This document shows, piece after piece, positions 23,581 to 32,025 of a stretch of DNA of 53,058 nucleotides; the stretch's first letter is position 1, and each line of letters starts with the position of its first letter. The stretch is taken from assembly GCA_964424335.1 (NCBI GenBank), contig CAYRIY010000012.1, forward strand, positions 1 to 53,058, given 5' to 3'. Under the pieces are notes generated by a model, which was not told where the DNA came from, did no database searches, and worked only from the letters and a program-made list of their open reading frames with translations. Both the position numbers and the translations under genes were made by a program. This DNA comes from CAYRIY01 sp964424335. GTDB lineage: Bacteria; Bacillota; Limnochordia; DTU080; RSA5.

Positions 23581-26276
23581 TCCTCGAGCGCCTTGCCGTG
23601 CGCGCCTTTGGGTGCTTTCGGGAGCCGGTGGAGTTCACATTTGACGAGCGTTTCAACATTGTGGCGGGCAAAAACGAAGCGGGTAAGACGACGCTCTTTC
23701 GGGCGCTGCATCACGCGCTCTTTACTCCGTACGGCTCGAGCGCATCCGAAGTGCGCGACCTCGTGCCCTGGGGCACTGAGCTATCGCCCGAGGTCACCGT
23801 CGAGTTCAGGGTGAACGGCGAGCGGTTTCGGCTCGTCAAGTCTTTTTTGCACCAAGCGAGGTGCGCGCTTTTGGAATGGGACAGCGACCGCTTTCGCGAC
23901 CTGGCCGACGGCGACAAGGCGGAGGAGCGCGTCCGAGCGTACCTCCTCGGCGAGCGGCCGGGCAGCGGCGCCGCTCAAAGTCGACACCGGGGCCTAGGCC
24001 GCCTGCTTTGGATTCCGCAAGGGGAGACCGAGCTACCTGAGCTCGATGGCGATGTCCGGCGCCGGATCGAGCAGTCGCTCGACGCCATGACGCTCGACGA
24101 AGCAGAAGGCAAGCTGCTCGCTGTTATTTCCACAAGCTTTAACGGCATCTGGGCCAAAAACGGCAAGTCCTTTGTGAAAAGCTCGGGCCTCCCGGCGCTC
24201 GAGAACGAATTAGACGATCTGAGAGCAAGGCGAGCCGAACTGGCGGCATCCCTTTTGGCGGGGGAACAGTCAAGGGCGCGTCTTCAGGTCCTCGAGGCGG
24301 AGTACGCCGCGCTAAAAGACGAAAAGCAGTCGAAAGAACGCGAGTTTGAAGAGCTCGACTCCGAAGTGAAACGGGTCCGAGAGCTAAAGATGAAGCTCCT
24401 CGCCGAGCAAGCTGAGCTCGCCGAGGCTAAGGCCCGGGTCGACCGACTTCGCCACGATCGGGAGCGGCTCCGAAAGCTGAAAACCGAAGCCAAAGAGGCT
24501 TCAGAGGCTCTTGAGAACGAAATCGGGCCAAAATTGGCGCAGGTAGGGCGGACACTCGAAGATGCAAAGGCAAAGCGAGACGATGCTCGCAGAGCGCTGC
24601 TCGAGGCGGAACAGAGCGTCAATGGGGCGCGGGCAGCTTGGCAACGGGCGCGGCGCTTGCGCGAGGCCATGGACTCGGATGCTGCGATTGAAAAGAGGGC
24701 TCGCCTCATCGAGGAGGTCGAAGCCCTTTCCAGGCACCGAGAGAAGTTGGACGAGCGGCTCGCTCGCATGGCAAACCCGAGCGACGCCCAAATCCAGCGC
24801 GCGAGGAGCTTGGAGACAGAGCTTCAGCGGATTGCGGCAAAGTTCGAAGCCGTCGGAATCCGGGTGTCGTTCAGTCCTGAGCGGGGTGTGAGCGGCGACA
24901 TTCGAAAAGACGGGGGCGAGGCGAGCGACTACTCGGCCAACGCGCCCGATCGCATCGAGGTCGTCGCGGCCCGAAGCGTGGAGTGGCGCATCGAGGGTGT
25001 CGGAACCTTTGCAATTGAGTCTGGAGCAGAAGAAGCCGCGGCCCTGGAAAGGGAGCGGGATCGTACGGCTTTGGAGCTAAAAGAGCTCCTAGCGCCTTTT
25101 GACGCGGACTTTGCCGATGAGCTGATGGAGCTTCGCCAGGCAAGGCGCGCGGTCGAGCAAGAGAAAGCGGCTCTCGAGGCCCGCGCACGTCAAATGATGC
25201 GAGATGAGGGGTCGCTCGAAGCGCTGAGGAGCGGCGTTGCGGAGCTCGAGCGAAAGGTGATCGCTCTATGCCGCGACCTAGAAATCGAGCGCTCGGCGCT
25301 TGGTGAGGTCGAGCCGCCCGATGTTGGCCGGGCCGAGGAAGCGGTTGTCGCATGGGAGTCGCGCTACGCTGCGATCAGGCAGGAACAGGAGCGCGCGGCG
25401 TCGCTTGTGGATAGGCTCCAAGCTCAGGTCAGTGCGGTGGAAAAGGATCGCGCGCTTTGGACCCAAAAGCTTGATGCCGCCGAGCGCGATATTGCTCAAC
25501 TCCTGGGCGGATACGGCTCGGAGGAGGATCTCGCTATAGCGCTCGGCGCAGCAAGCGAGGAGTATGAGGCTTGCCACACCCGAGTTCGTGCGATCACAGC
25601 CAAGCTGCCGCCTGAGGACGAGGACCCTGAGCGCCGGGCCGCGGAACTCAAAGCTGGGATTCGGGAACTCGATGAGGACTTGAACAACCGCTCGATTGCC
25701 ATGGCGAAGCTCCATCAGCAGCTCGAATCGATCGCCGACTCAGGTACATACGAAGCCCTTGCACGCCTCGAAGAGGCTATTCGATTGAAAGAAGAGGAGT
25801 ATGAGCGGCAAGTTCGCCGCGCCAAGTCGATCAAGTTGCTCAAAGCGCTTGCCGACGCCCGACAAAAAAGCGTCCTCGACCAACTGACGGAGCCCGTCTC
25901 AAACAGGGTTACACGCTACTTTGAGCAGGTGACCGGGGAGATTCGGCGCATTCGCTTCGATGGGAGTTTGCACCCAACTCAGATGGACGTAGGCCGCGCC
26001 GAGGCCGTTCCAACGAGCGCACTATCCACGGGGGCGCGCGAGCAATTGCACATCCTCTCCCGGCTTGCGTTGGGGCGGTACTTGGCGTCCAAACACGGCC
26101 GGATGCTCTTTGTGTTGGACGACAGTTTCGTCAATACCGATGCCGCTAGACGTCGACGCTTTCTCGACCTCTTGTTTGAGGCGCAAGAGGATCTGCAGAT
26201 CGTCTTGCTCACGTGTCATTCCGAGTGGTACCGAGGGCTCGAGGGCGTACGCAGGCTCTCTTTGGAGTCAGCTTGA
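23577..26276 (+). CDS. YhaN/SbcC-like coiled-coil AAA ATPase
   Basis: An 899-residue Rad50-like partner of the preceding nuclease. Walker A is GKNEAGKTTLFRAL near residue 32. Long Glu/Lys/Arg/Ala-rich coiled coils span about 210-430 and 490-760. The C-terminal ATPase lobe holds the signature ALSTGAREQLHILSRLALGRYL and Walker B MLFVLDDSFVNTD. ATG at 23577 has GGGGAGG seven bases upstream. No CxxC zinc hook is seen between the coiled coils, unlike SbcC/Rad50, and the length is below SbcC, so YhaN is the better comparison. Confidence 0.9.
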   Translation: MILERLAVRAFGCFREPVEFTFDERFNIVAGKNEAGKTTLFRALHHALFTPYGSSASEVRDLVPWGTELSPEVTVEFRVNGERFRLVKSFLHQARCALLEWDSDRFRDLADGDKAEERVRAYLLGERPGSGAAQSRHRGLGRLLWIPQGETELPELDGDVRRRIEQSLDAMTLDEAEGKLLAVISTSFNGIWAKNGKSFVKSSGLPALENELDDLRARRAELAASLLAGEQSRARLQVLEAEYAALKDEKQSKEREFEELDSEVKRVRELKMKLLAEQAELAEAKARVDRLRHDRERLRKLKTEAKEASEALENEIGPKLAQVGRTLEDAKAKRDDARRALLEAEQSVNGARAAWQRARRLREAMDSDAAIEKRARLIEEVEALSRHREKLDERLARMANPSDAQIQRARSLETELQRIAAKFEAVGIRVSFSPERGVSGDIRKDGGEASDYSANAPDRIEVVAARSVEWRIEGVGTFAIESGAEEAAALERERDRTALELKELLAPFDADFADELMELRQARRAVEQEKAALEARARQMMRDEGSLEALRSGVAELERKVIALCRDLEIERSALGEVEPPDVGRAEEAVVAWESRYAAIRQEQERAASLVDRLQAQVSAVEKDRALWTQKLDAAERDIAQLLGGYGSEEDLAIALGAASEEYEACHTRVRAITAKLPPEDEDPERRAAELKAGIRELDEDLNNRSIAMAKLHQQLESIADSGTYEALARLEEAIRLKEEEYERQVRRAKSIKLLKALADARQKSVLDQLTEPVSNRVTRYFEQVTGEIRRIRFDGSLHPTQMDVGRAEAVPTSALSTGAREQLHILSRLALGRYLASKHGRMLFVLDDSFVNTDAARRRRFLDLLFEAQEDLQIVLLTCHSEWYRGLEGVRRLSLESA

Positions 26277-26375
26277 TTTGAGTCCGCATGATACAGCAAG
26301 TTTAAGTCCGCTTTCTTCGTCTTTGAGTATGGTTTTGCGATCCCCAAGATGCAAAGCGAGCGAGGAGTCTTTGCC

Positions 26376-27464
26376 ATGATCAAACATGCGTCGTACTACA
26401 ACGAACCGACTGAGATCCCGTCCTTTTGGGTGTCGACGTACGAGGGCGTCAGCGAGATCCTCGACCAGACCGTGAAGCGGGGGACGGTTGAAACGATCGG
26501 CCAGACGGCCGGAGGCCGACCGATTCGGGCCGTCTTTTATGGAACGCCTCGCACCGGACGAGGAGGCACCACCTTTTCAGGCGCACTTGGCGCTCGAGAC
26601 ATCAACGAATACATCGGCCCGGACCACGCGAAACGTGTCATTGTTTTCTTGGGCGGCGTGCACGGGGGCGAGTTCGAGGGGATCGTGGGTTTGGCCAACT
26701 TGATCTCTGCACTCGAGACGGGCGTGGACCTCGGCGGCGTCGACCGCGGGGAGCTTGTCTCGGCGGCCGAGCGCGTCGATCGAATTGTGGTCGTTCCGAT
26801 TGTCAACGTGGATGGGCGGGTTAGGATTCCATTGCGCATGGAACCACACCATGGAACGGACAACAGTGTGCATGAGTACTTCAACACGGGATGTTTCAAA
26901 GACGGCTCCTTGATCGGTTGGCCCACGTGTAAAAAGTTCATACCGCTCGACTTTTCGTTGACCGAGTTTCCAGGCGGGTATCCAAACGACAACGGCGTCA
27001 ACATCCAGCACGACGATTTCTTCGGCAATCGTCAGCCTGAGACTGAGGCTCTGCTGCGCCTCCTTGGCGAGGAGCGCCCCAACTTGATCGTCAACCTTCA
27101 CACGGGCGCGCCTGCGAAAAACTACCATACCCGGTTGCACCGCCCGTTTACGCTTCCAATGCTCGAGCCGGTCTTCGAGTCCTATTACCGGCATGTGCAC
27201 ACGGCGCTAACCTTGGCGGGCCTACAGGATTCGCGCGACGTTGAGCTCGAGGCGGACCCGGCAAGGCAGAGGCAAAGCCCGTTCAATCTCGATACCGTGT
27301 TTAGCTTGCACTGCGGTGGGCTCAGCGTCATCGTCGAGGCGCCTTCCCACAGTTTCAACGGCTTTGGGCGCGCGGGAAACGTGGTGGAGCAGACGCCTGA
27401 GAAAATACTCGAAGCTCAGTTGACTGTGTACAAAGCGAGCTTGGAGTTTGTCGCGGGCATGTGA
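26376..27464 (+). CDS. M14-family zinc carboxypeptidase-like protein
   Basis: 362 residues. ATG at 26376 is preceded by GAGGAG with eight-base spacing; an earlier ATG at 26349 lacks one. Zinc ligands GGVHGGEFEG (HxxE) and VNLHTG (His), and the catalytic Glu in VEAPSH, are present in the expected order. No signal peptide is seen, so it probably acts in the cytoplasm. VNVDGR after the zinc motif is typical of M14. Likely an intracellular peptidase or amidase; the substrate is unknown. It lies 99 bases after the ATPase gene and 54 bases before the EEP gene. Confidence 0.85.
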   Translation: MIKHASYYNEPTEIPSFWVSTYEGVSEILDQTVKRGTVETIGQTAGGRPIRAVFYGTPRTGRGGTTFSGALGARDINEYIGPDHAKRVIVFLGGVHGGEFEGIVGLANLISALETGVDLGGVDRGELVSAAERVDRIVVVPIVNVDGRVRIPLRMEPHHGTDNSVHEYFNTGCFKDGSLIGWPTCKKFIPLDFSLTEFPGGYPNDNGVNIQHDDFFGNRQPETEALLRLLGEERPNLIVNLHTGAPAKNYHTRLHRPFTLPMLEPVFESYYRHVHTALTLAGLQDSRDVELEADPARQRQSPFNLDTVFSLHCGGLSVIVEAPSHSFNGFGRAGNVVEQTPEKILEAQLTVYKASLEFVAGM

Positions 27465-27518
27465 CAAATGAGGAAGTTGTGACGAATGCATGTCGAGTGA
27501 CCAAAGGAGGAAAAAGCT

Positions 27519-28307
27519 GTGAGGATATGTACGTACAACGTGCTCGGATTTGAATGCCTACCCGCAAGTGAGGCCGCCCAAAAGCTCGGGGGCTCATCGA
27601 GCCCGGAGCGGACCGAGTACTTCGCCGGCGTCTTCCAAGAGCTAGATTCCGACGTACTTGCAATTCAAGAGGGCGGAGCGCCCGCGAAGATGATGCAGGA
27701 AATCGCCGGGCGACTCGACATGTATCTCGCGACCATTCCATCACCACGCTACTGGCCCGGACATGTGCTCTCGAGGTATCCGATCGTGGAGTCTCGCACA
27801 TTCAGCCACTTTGACCCCCGAAAGGACACCCCGCCCCTCAGTCGGTGCGGCGGCGCTGTTCGGCTGCGTCTGCCGAGCAACCAGGACATGTGGATCGTCA
27901 ATTTGCATCTTCATCCAAGCGACGTTTCGATTCGGGTCCAAGAAGCGGCCCTCGTCGAAAGGAGCCTCGATGCGCTCGGCATCGACGCTGACGCAGGCGA
28001 CATGCCGGTCGTCGTGCTCGGCGACTTCAACTCGACGTTCGAAGAAGACCTGCACCAGCGCCTGGTTCAAAAGGGATTCGTCAACGTCGTGCGTGCGGTT
28101 CAGGGCGAATTGCCTCCAACGATGGACACGTTTGGCGTCTCCGTAAAGAAAGCGATCGACCACATTTACGTGAGCTCGTCGCTTGAGGGCGCGCTAAGAA
28201 ATGCGTTTGTAGTGCGCTCATCCGGGTTTCGCAGCGACGGGCCGCACAAACAAGGGGAGTGGGTGCACTCAGACCACCTGCCCGTCGTGGCCGAGCTGGC
28301 TCTCTAA
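27519..28307 (+). CDS. Endonuclease/exonuclease/phosphatase (EEP) family hydrolase
   Basis: A 262-residue metal-dependent phosphodiesterase fold. Motifs in order: RICTYNVLGFE (metal/Asn), AIQEGG (metal Glu), VNLHLHPSD, GDFNST (catalytic Asp/Asn), and a terminal SDHLPVVAEL (catalytic His). GTG at 27519 has AAAGGAGG upstream. There is no signal peptide. The family includes sphingomyelinases, inositol phosphatases and nucleases; the sequence does not choose among them. Confidence 0.9.
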   Translation: MRICTYNVLGFECLPASEAAQKLGGSSSPERTEYFAGVFQELDSDVLAIQEGGAPAKMMQEIAGRLDMYLATIPSPRYWPGHVLSRYPIVESRTFSHFDPRKDTPPLSRCGGAVRLRLPSNQDMWIVNLHLHPSDVSIRVQEAALVERSLDALGIDADAGDMPVVVLGDFNSTFEEDLHQRLVQKGFVNVVRAVQGELPPTMDTFGVSVKKAIDHIYVSSSLEGALRNAFVVRSSGFRSDGPHKQGEWVHSDHLPVVAELAL

Positions 28308-28311
28308 CGGC

Positions 28312-28481
28312 ACGCGTTAAAAGCTAACGAACGTTTCCGGCCCTCGAGACCATCGATTGATCGTGTTTCGGGGGCTTTGCGTTACAATGTCGTCAATGTT
28401 GCGACGCGTTGAGGGGGCTCTATAAGTCGTGTAGCTGGCCTTCGAGGCCAAATATTCCGAAAGACGCGAAAAACGCGTTAA
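28312..28481 (+). promoter_or_regulatory. Region before SBP-B with three ACGCGTT sites and hairpins
   Basis: The 285-base gap 28308-28592 holds no gene. ACGCGTT occurs at 28312, 28404 and 28473, the last as AACGCGTT, the core of many LacI-type operators; a LacI gene follows SBP-B. There are also hairpins TGGCCT-TCG-AGGCCA and ACGCG-AAAAA-CGCGT, and an inverted repeat AACGGT-GA-ACCGTT at 28504-28517. A possible -10 TACAAT is at 28383. Confidence 0.4.
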
Positions 28482-28592
28482 TCTATGAAGGAAGAATTGG
28501 GCGAACGGTGAACCGTTTGTCGCGAGACATGTTGTGAAACAGTCGGCACACGTTGCCGGCACTGCTCAACACTTGCTAAGGGGGATGGACTG

Positions 28593-29873
28593 ATGTGTAG
28601 AGGTAAGAGAAACGTCCTGGCGATCACCGTGTTCGTACTGCTTTCGCTCGGCATCACCAGTTCTCTTGTTTATGGCGCAACCGTCACCCACCTCGTGCGG
28701 GGAAACGTGACAAATCTCGAGCACTACCGTACGGCAATCGAGGCGTTCAATGAGATCCATCCGGACATCACCGTCGAGCTCGAGTTGGTCGATTCCAACA
28801 ACTATGTCGAAAGCGTACAGGTGCGGATCGCCGGTGGAGCGCCGCCCGACGTGATCTGGACTGCAGGATCGTTCTTTGATCAGCTTGCGCTGGCGGGTCA
28901 GCTTGTCGATCTCGATCCCTTCATCACTCGCAGCGGGGTCGACCTCGATCTGTACTATCCGACTGCACTCGAGGCCGGGGTGTTTGCGGGCGTCCGCTAC
29001 GCGCTGCCGTATCAAACGCACCCCGGAGTACACGGCCTCTTGTACAACAACGACCTCTTCGCGCAGGCCGGGCTTGCGCCTCCCGACGACGATTGGACGT
29101 ACGATGAGTTTCTCGCTTCGGCGCGGGCGATTGCGCGAGACACCTCAGGCGACGGATTAAACGACATTTGGGGCTTTTCCGTGATACTCGGCGGCGTCGA
29201 ATCGGATACGCTTATCTATTCGCTTGGCGGGCGCTACGTCAACGAGGAGGGCACCGAATCCCGATTGGCCTCGCCCGAGACGGTGGCGGCCTATCAGTTT
29301 TTCGCGGATCTCGTGCACCAGTACGAGGCGGCGCCGACACCGTCGCAGGCTGAGTGGTGGGCGCCGCTCATGACCAACGGGTACCTCGGCATGGCGTTCA
29401 TCGGTCCGTGGCACCTTTCGGGGTTCACGCCTGACAACGTCTCATTTGATGTCGGAGTCGCAAACATCCCGATCGGGCCGGGGGGTCGCGTGGCCGGAGG
29501 GCCCTCGACGGATTTGTACGCCATCTTGGACACCGGCGAAGACCGCGAGGCCGCGTTTGAGTGGGTCCGCTTCCTTACGAGCATCGAAGGGTTCGAGATC
29601 CAAACGGGTTTCCTCTCCAATCCGACTCCGGTCAACTCTATCAACGGGTTCCTGTTGGAGCGGTTCGGCAAGGCATACGATCCCTTCATCGACGGTCTGA
29701 TGAATGGCACATACCTCGGATTTAGCGTTCACAATTTCCGAGGCAGTGAGGCCCGAGGGATCGTCTTCAACGGAGTCCAGCCCATATGGACGGGCCAGGA
29801 ATCGCCCGTTTCCGCGTTGCAGACGGCGGATCAACTGATGAATGCCCTGCTCAGTCAGGGACCGCCCAATTAG
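28593..29873 (+). CDS. ABC transporter sugar-binding protein (SBP-B), family 1
   Basis: 426 residues. The signal peptide (hydrophobic about 9-26, cleavage near VYGA) has no lipobox. The mature part has the family pattern: IEAFNEIHPDITVELELVDSNNYVESVQVRIAGGAPPDVIW, then ALPYQTHPGVHGLLYNNDLFAQAGLAPPDDDWTYDEF and EAAFEWVRFLTSIEG. A ribosome site AAGGGGG lies near the ATG. It precedes a LacI regulator and two glycosidase genes, so furanoside-containing oligosaccharides are a reasonable ligand guess. No permeases are nearby. Confidence 0.94.
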   Translation: MCRGKRNVLAITVFVLLSLGITSSLVYGATVTHLVRGNVTNLEHYRTAIEAFNEIHPDITVELELVDSNNYVESVQVRIAGGAPPDVIWTAGSFFDQLALAGQLVDLDPFITRSGVDLDLYYPTALEAGVFAGVRYALPYQTHPGVHGLLYNNDLFAQAGLAPPDDDWTYDEFLASARAIARDTSGDGLNDIWGFSVILGGVESDTLIYSLGGRYVNEEGTESRLASPETVAAYQFFADLVHQYEAAPTPSQAEWWAPLMTNGYLGMAFIGPWHLSGFTPDNVSFDVGVANIPIGPGGRVAGGPSTDLYAILDTGEDREAAFEWVRFLTSIEGFEIQTGFLSNPTPVNSINGFLLERFGKAYDPFIDGLMNGTYLGFSVHNFRGSEARGIVFNGVQPIWTGQESPVSALQTADQLMNALLSQGPPN

Positions 29874-29905
29874 GCTGTGGGAAAAGCTCGAAAAACGCTG
29901 ACCTG

Positions 29906-29938
29906 CTCGGGGGATGTGTCCCCCGAGTGGGCGGCTTT
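29906..29938 (+). terminator. Possible terminator between SBP-B and LacI
   Basis: CTCGGGGGA/TCCCCCGAG is a strong nine-base stem (29906-29914 with 29919-29927), but the T-run (TTTT at 29935) starts seven bases later, so termination may be partial. Confidence 0.45.
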
Positions 29939-29963
29939 TGTAGAAAGGACACTTACGTGAATC

Positions 29964-31115
29964 ATGGAGCGGCATGACGAGATGCCTCGACGACCTACTG
30001 TTCGCAGTCTGGCCCGCATGGCCGACGTCTCTCCCTCGACCGTCTCTCGAGCCTTGAGCGGCAAAGAGGGCGTGAGCGAAGCGACGCGGGCCCACATCTT
30101 ACGCCTCGCCGAAAAGACGGGCCTCATCGCAAACGGCGACCCTGATCGCGGCGGCACGCAAACCAACGACTGGGTTGGCGAACGTATCGGCGTCTACGCC
30201 GACTTGGGGCGCGACGTCGCGGTCACCCTGCTTGTCGACGCTCGGGGCAATCCGTGCCTCACTGATCTGACCGAGAGCACGTTCTTCATGGAAATCATCG
30301 GCGGCTTATCAGCGGCCGCCCGGGATTTTGGCGCCGCGTTGCACGTGGCGCGGGTGGACGAAGACGGCGACCTCGGAGCTGCCTTTGGCAAGATGGAGGC
30401 GGGCCCTGGCCGGTCAAACGGGGTAATATGGCTCGGCTACCAGCCTGCTGCGTCATACCAGCCTTGGATCGGCGCTCTCGAAAAGCGGGAGACGCCGGTC
30501 GTCCTCTGTGACCACCACGTTGCCGAACTGGCGTGCGACGCCGTGCTGAGCGACAACGTCGGAGGATCGCTAGCCGCGGCGACTCACGTGGCGGAGCTTG
30601 GCCACAGCCGAGTGGCCATCCTTCAGCAGGCGCTCCCGTCGATCGCATCGGTCTTGCGCACGCGGGGGTTTCGGGCGGGGTTGCTCGATTATGGCGTTTC
30701 GCCGTCCGATATCGCGGTTGTCGAGGCGCCGCCGTCGTTCGAGGGCGGGTACGACGTGGCGGATGCTTTGCTCGACGGTGGATTTACTGCCGTCCTTTGC
30801 GGGAATGACGTCATGGCGATCGGCGTCCTTCGCCGGGCGCGCGAGCGGGGGGTCGACGTTCCGGGGGAGATCTCGGTGTCAGGCTTTGACGACATCGCCA
30901 CGAGCGCGCAGATCTCACCCACGCTGACGACCGTGCGCGTCGATAAGTGGGCGATCGGCTACGAATCAGTCCGCCGGTTGCTTGTGCGCATCCTAGAGCA
31001 ACGCACCGGCATTCGACGGCCGTCCGACAGCGGCGGCTCGACCTCCATTCGTTCCGTCGTCCCGACGGAGCTGATTGTTCGCGAATCGACGGGCGAAATC
31101 TCAAAGAAGCATTGA
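29964..31115 (+). CDS. LacI-family transcriptional regulator (LacI-1)
   Basis: 383 residues. The N-terminal HTH (TVRSLARMADVSPSTVSRALSGKEGVSEATRAHILRLAEKTG) is followed by a periplasmic-binding-protein-like sensor (GVIWLGYQPAA; LGHSRVAIL; AVLCGNDVMAIGVLRRARERGVDVPGEISVSGFDDIATSAQISPTLTTV). ATG at 29964 or 29982 may be the start. The hinge between the domains is longer than usual. It lies between SBP-B and two glycosidases and probably controls both sides. ACGCGTT sites before SBP-B are candidate operators. Confidence 0.93.
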   Translation: MERHDEMPRRPTVRSLARMADVSPSTVSRALSGKEGVSEATRAHILRLAEKTGLIANGDPDRGGTQTNDWVGERIGVYADLGRDVAVTLLVDARGNPCLTDLTESTFFMEIIGGLSAAARDFGAALHVARVDEDGDLGAAFGKMEAGPGRSNGVIWLGYQPAASYQPWIGALEKRETPVVLCDHHVAELACDAVLSDNVGGSLAAATHVAELGHSRVAILQQALPSIASVLRTRGFRAGLLDYGVSPSDIAVVEAPPSFEGGYDVADALLDGGFTAVLCGNDVMAIGVLRRARERGVDVPGEISVSGFDDIATSAQISPTLTTVRVDKWAIGYESVRRLLVRILEQRTGIRRPSDSGGSTSIRSVVPTELIVRESTGEISKKH

Positions 31116-31135
31116 GAGAGGCTGTGAATAGACAC

Positions 31136-31993
31136 ATGGAGCGCGTCCATGCCGGCGAGTTTTTCAAAATCTACGATCCGAGCGTCGGAGAGCCTGTTTC
31201 GTGGTATATCAACGACCACTGCTTCATCCAGGGGCAGGACGGCTTGTGGCACCTCTTCGGCATCACTCATCCCGAACCGGCGGATCCGGCAAACGAAAAG
31301 CAATTCGCGCATGCAACGTCCGAGTCGCTGACCGGACGCCCTTGGGCAAAGCATCCGCCGGCGCTCGAGGCGGATTGGGATCACTATCGAGAGGCGCACT
31401 TGTGGGCGCCCCACGTCATTTTTCATGAGGGCGTGTACTACATGTACTACTGCGCCGGAGGCGATCCGGACAACGCTCATTACCGCATTTACCTCGCCAC
31501 CTCCACCGACTTGTGGCGCTGGGAGCGCCACCCGCAAAACCCCATGCTGGTCGACGGGTATGATGCCCGGGATCCGATGGTCTTGCGCGTCGGCGATCGG
31601 TGGGTGATGTATTACACGGCGACAAGCAGACCCGAGGGGGGCAACCACATCGTGGCCTTTCGGACGAGCGACGACCTGATCCACTGGTCCGAGCGAGGCA
31701 CTGCGTTTACCGATCCTGCCGTCGGCACGTTTGGCGGTCCGACGGAGTCGCCCTTTGTCGTGCAGCGCGGCGAGTACTATTACCTCTTTATCGGACCCCG
31801 CGGCGGGTATGTCGGCACGGACGTCTTTGCATCACGCGATCCGTTCCATTGGGAGGCGTCAGACCTTGTGGGCCATATCCCGGCGCATGCGGCCGAAGTG
31901 ATCGTGGACGAGCGCGGCGAGTGGTACGTGAGCGGCGCCGGCTGGGGACAGGGCGGCGTCTACCTGGCTCCCCTCAAATGGATGCCAGCCTGA
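31136..31993 (+). CDS. GH32/GH43-like five-bladed beta-propeller glycosidase
   Basis: 285 residues, no signal peptide. Clan GH-J/F acidic residues are visible: the Asp of WYINDHCF (equivalent to the WMNDPNG nucleophile), the Asp of ARDPM (RDP transition-state stabiliser) and the Glu of TESPF (general acid region of the EC motif). Repeated blades show YYMYYCAGG, WVMYYTATS and YYYLFIGPR. ATG at 31136 was chosen; GTG 31124 is also possible. It is shorter than invertases because the C-terminal beta-sandwich is absent. With the following GH172 gene it suggests hydrolysis of fructo- or arabinofuranosides in the cytoplasm. The exact family is uncertain. Confidence 0.8.
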   Translation: MERVHAGEFFKIYDPSVGEPVSWYINDHCFIQGQDGLWHLFGITHPEPADPANEKQFAHATSESLTGRPWAKHPPALEADWDHYREAHLWAPHVIFHEGVYYMYYCAGGDPDNAHYRIYLATSTDLWRWERHPQNPMLVDGYDARDPMVLRVGDRWVMYYTATSRPEGGNHIVAFRTSDDLIHWSERGTAFTDPAVGTFGGPTESPFVVQRGEYYYLFIGPRGGYVGTDVFASRDPFHWEASDLVGHIPAHAAEVIVDERGEWYVSGAGWGQGGVYLAPLKWMPA

Positions 31994-32025
31994 CGCAATA
32001 ATTCAAGACCTGGGAGGAAGTCGAT

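Noticed and set aside
24240..25800. Canonical SbcC/Rad50 zinc hook in the ATPase
   Set aside because: No CxxC motif occurs between the coiled coils; the few Cys are isolated.
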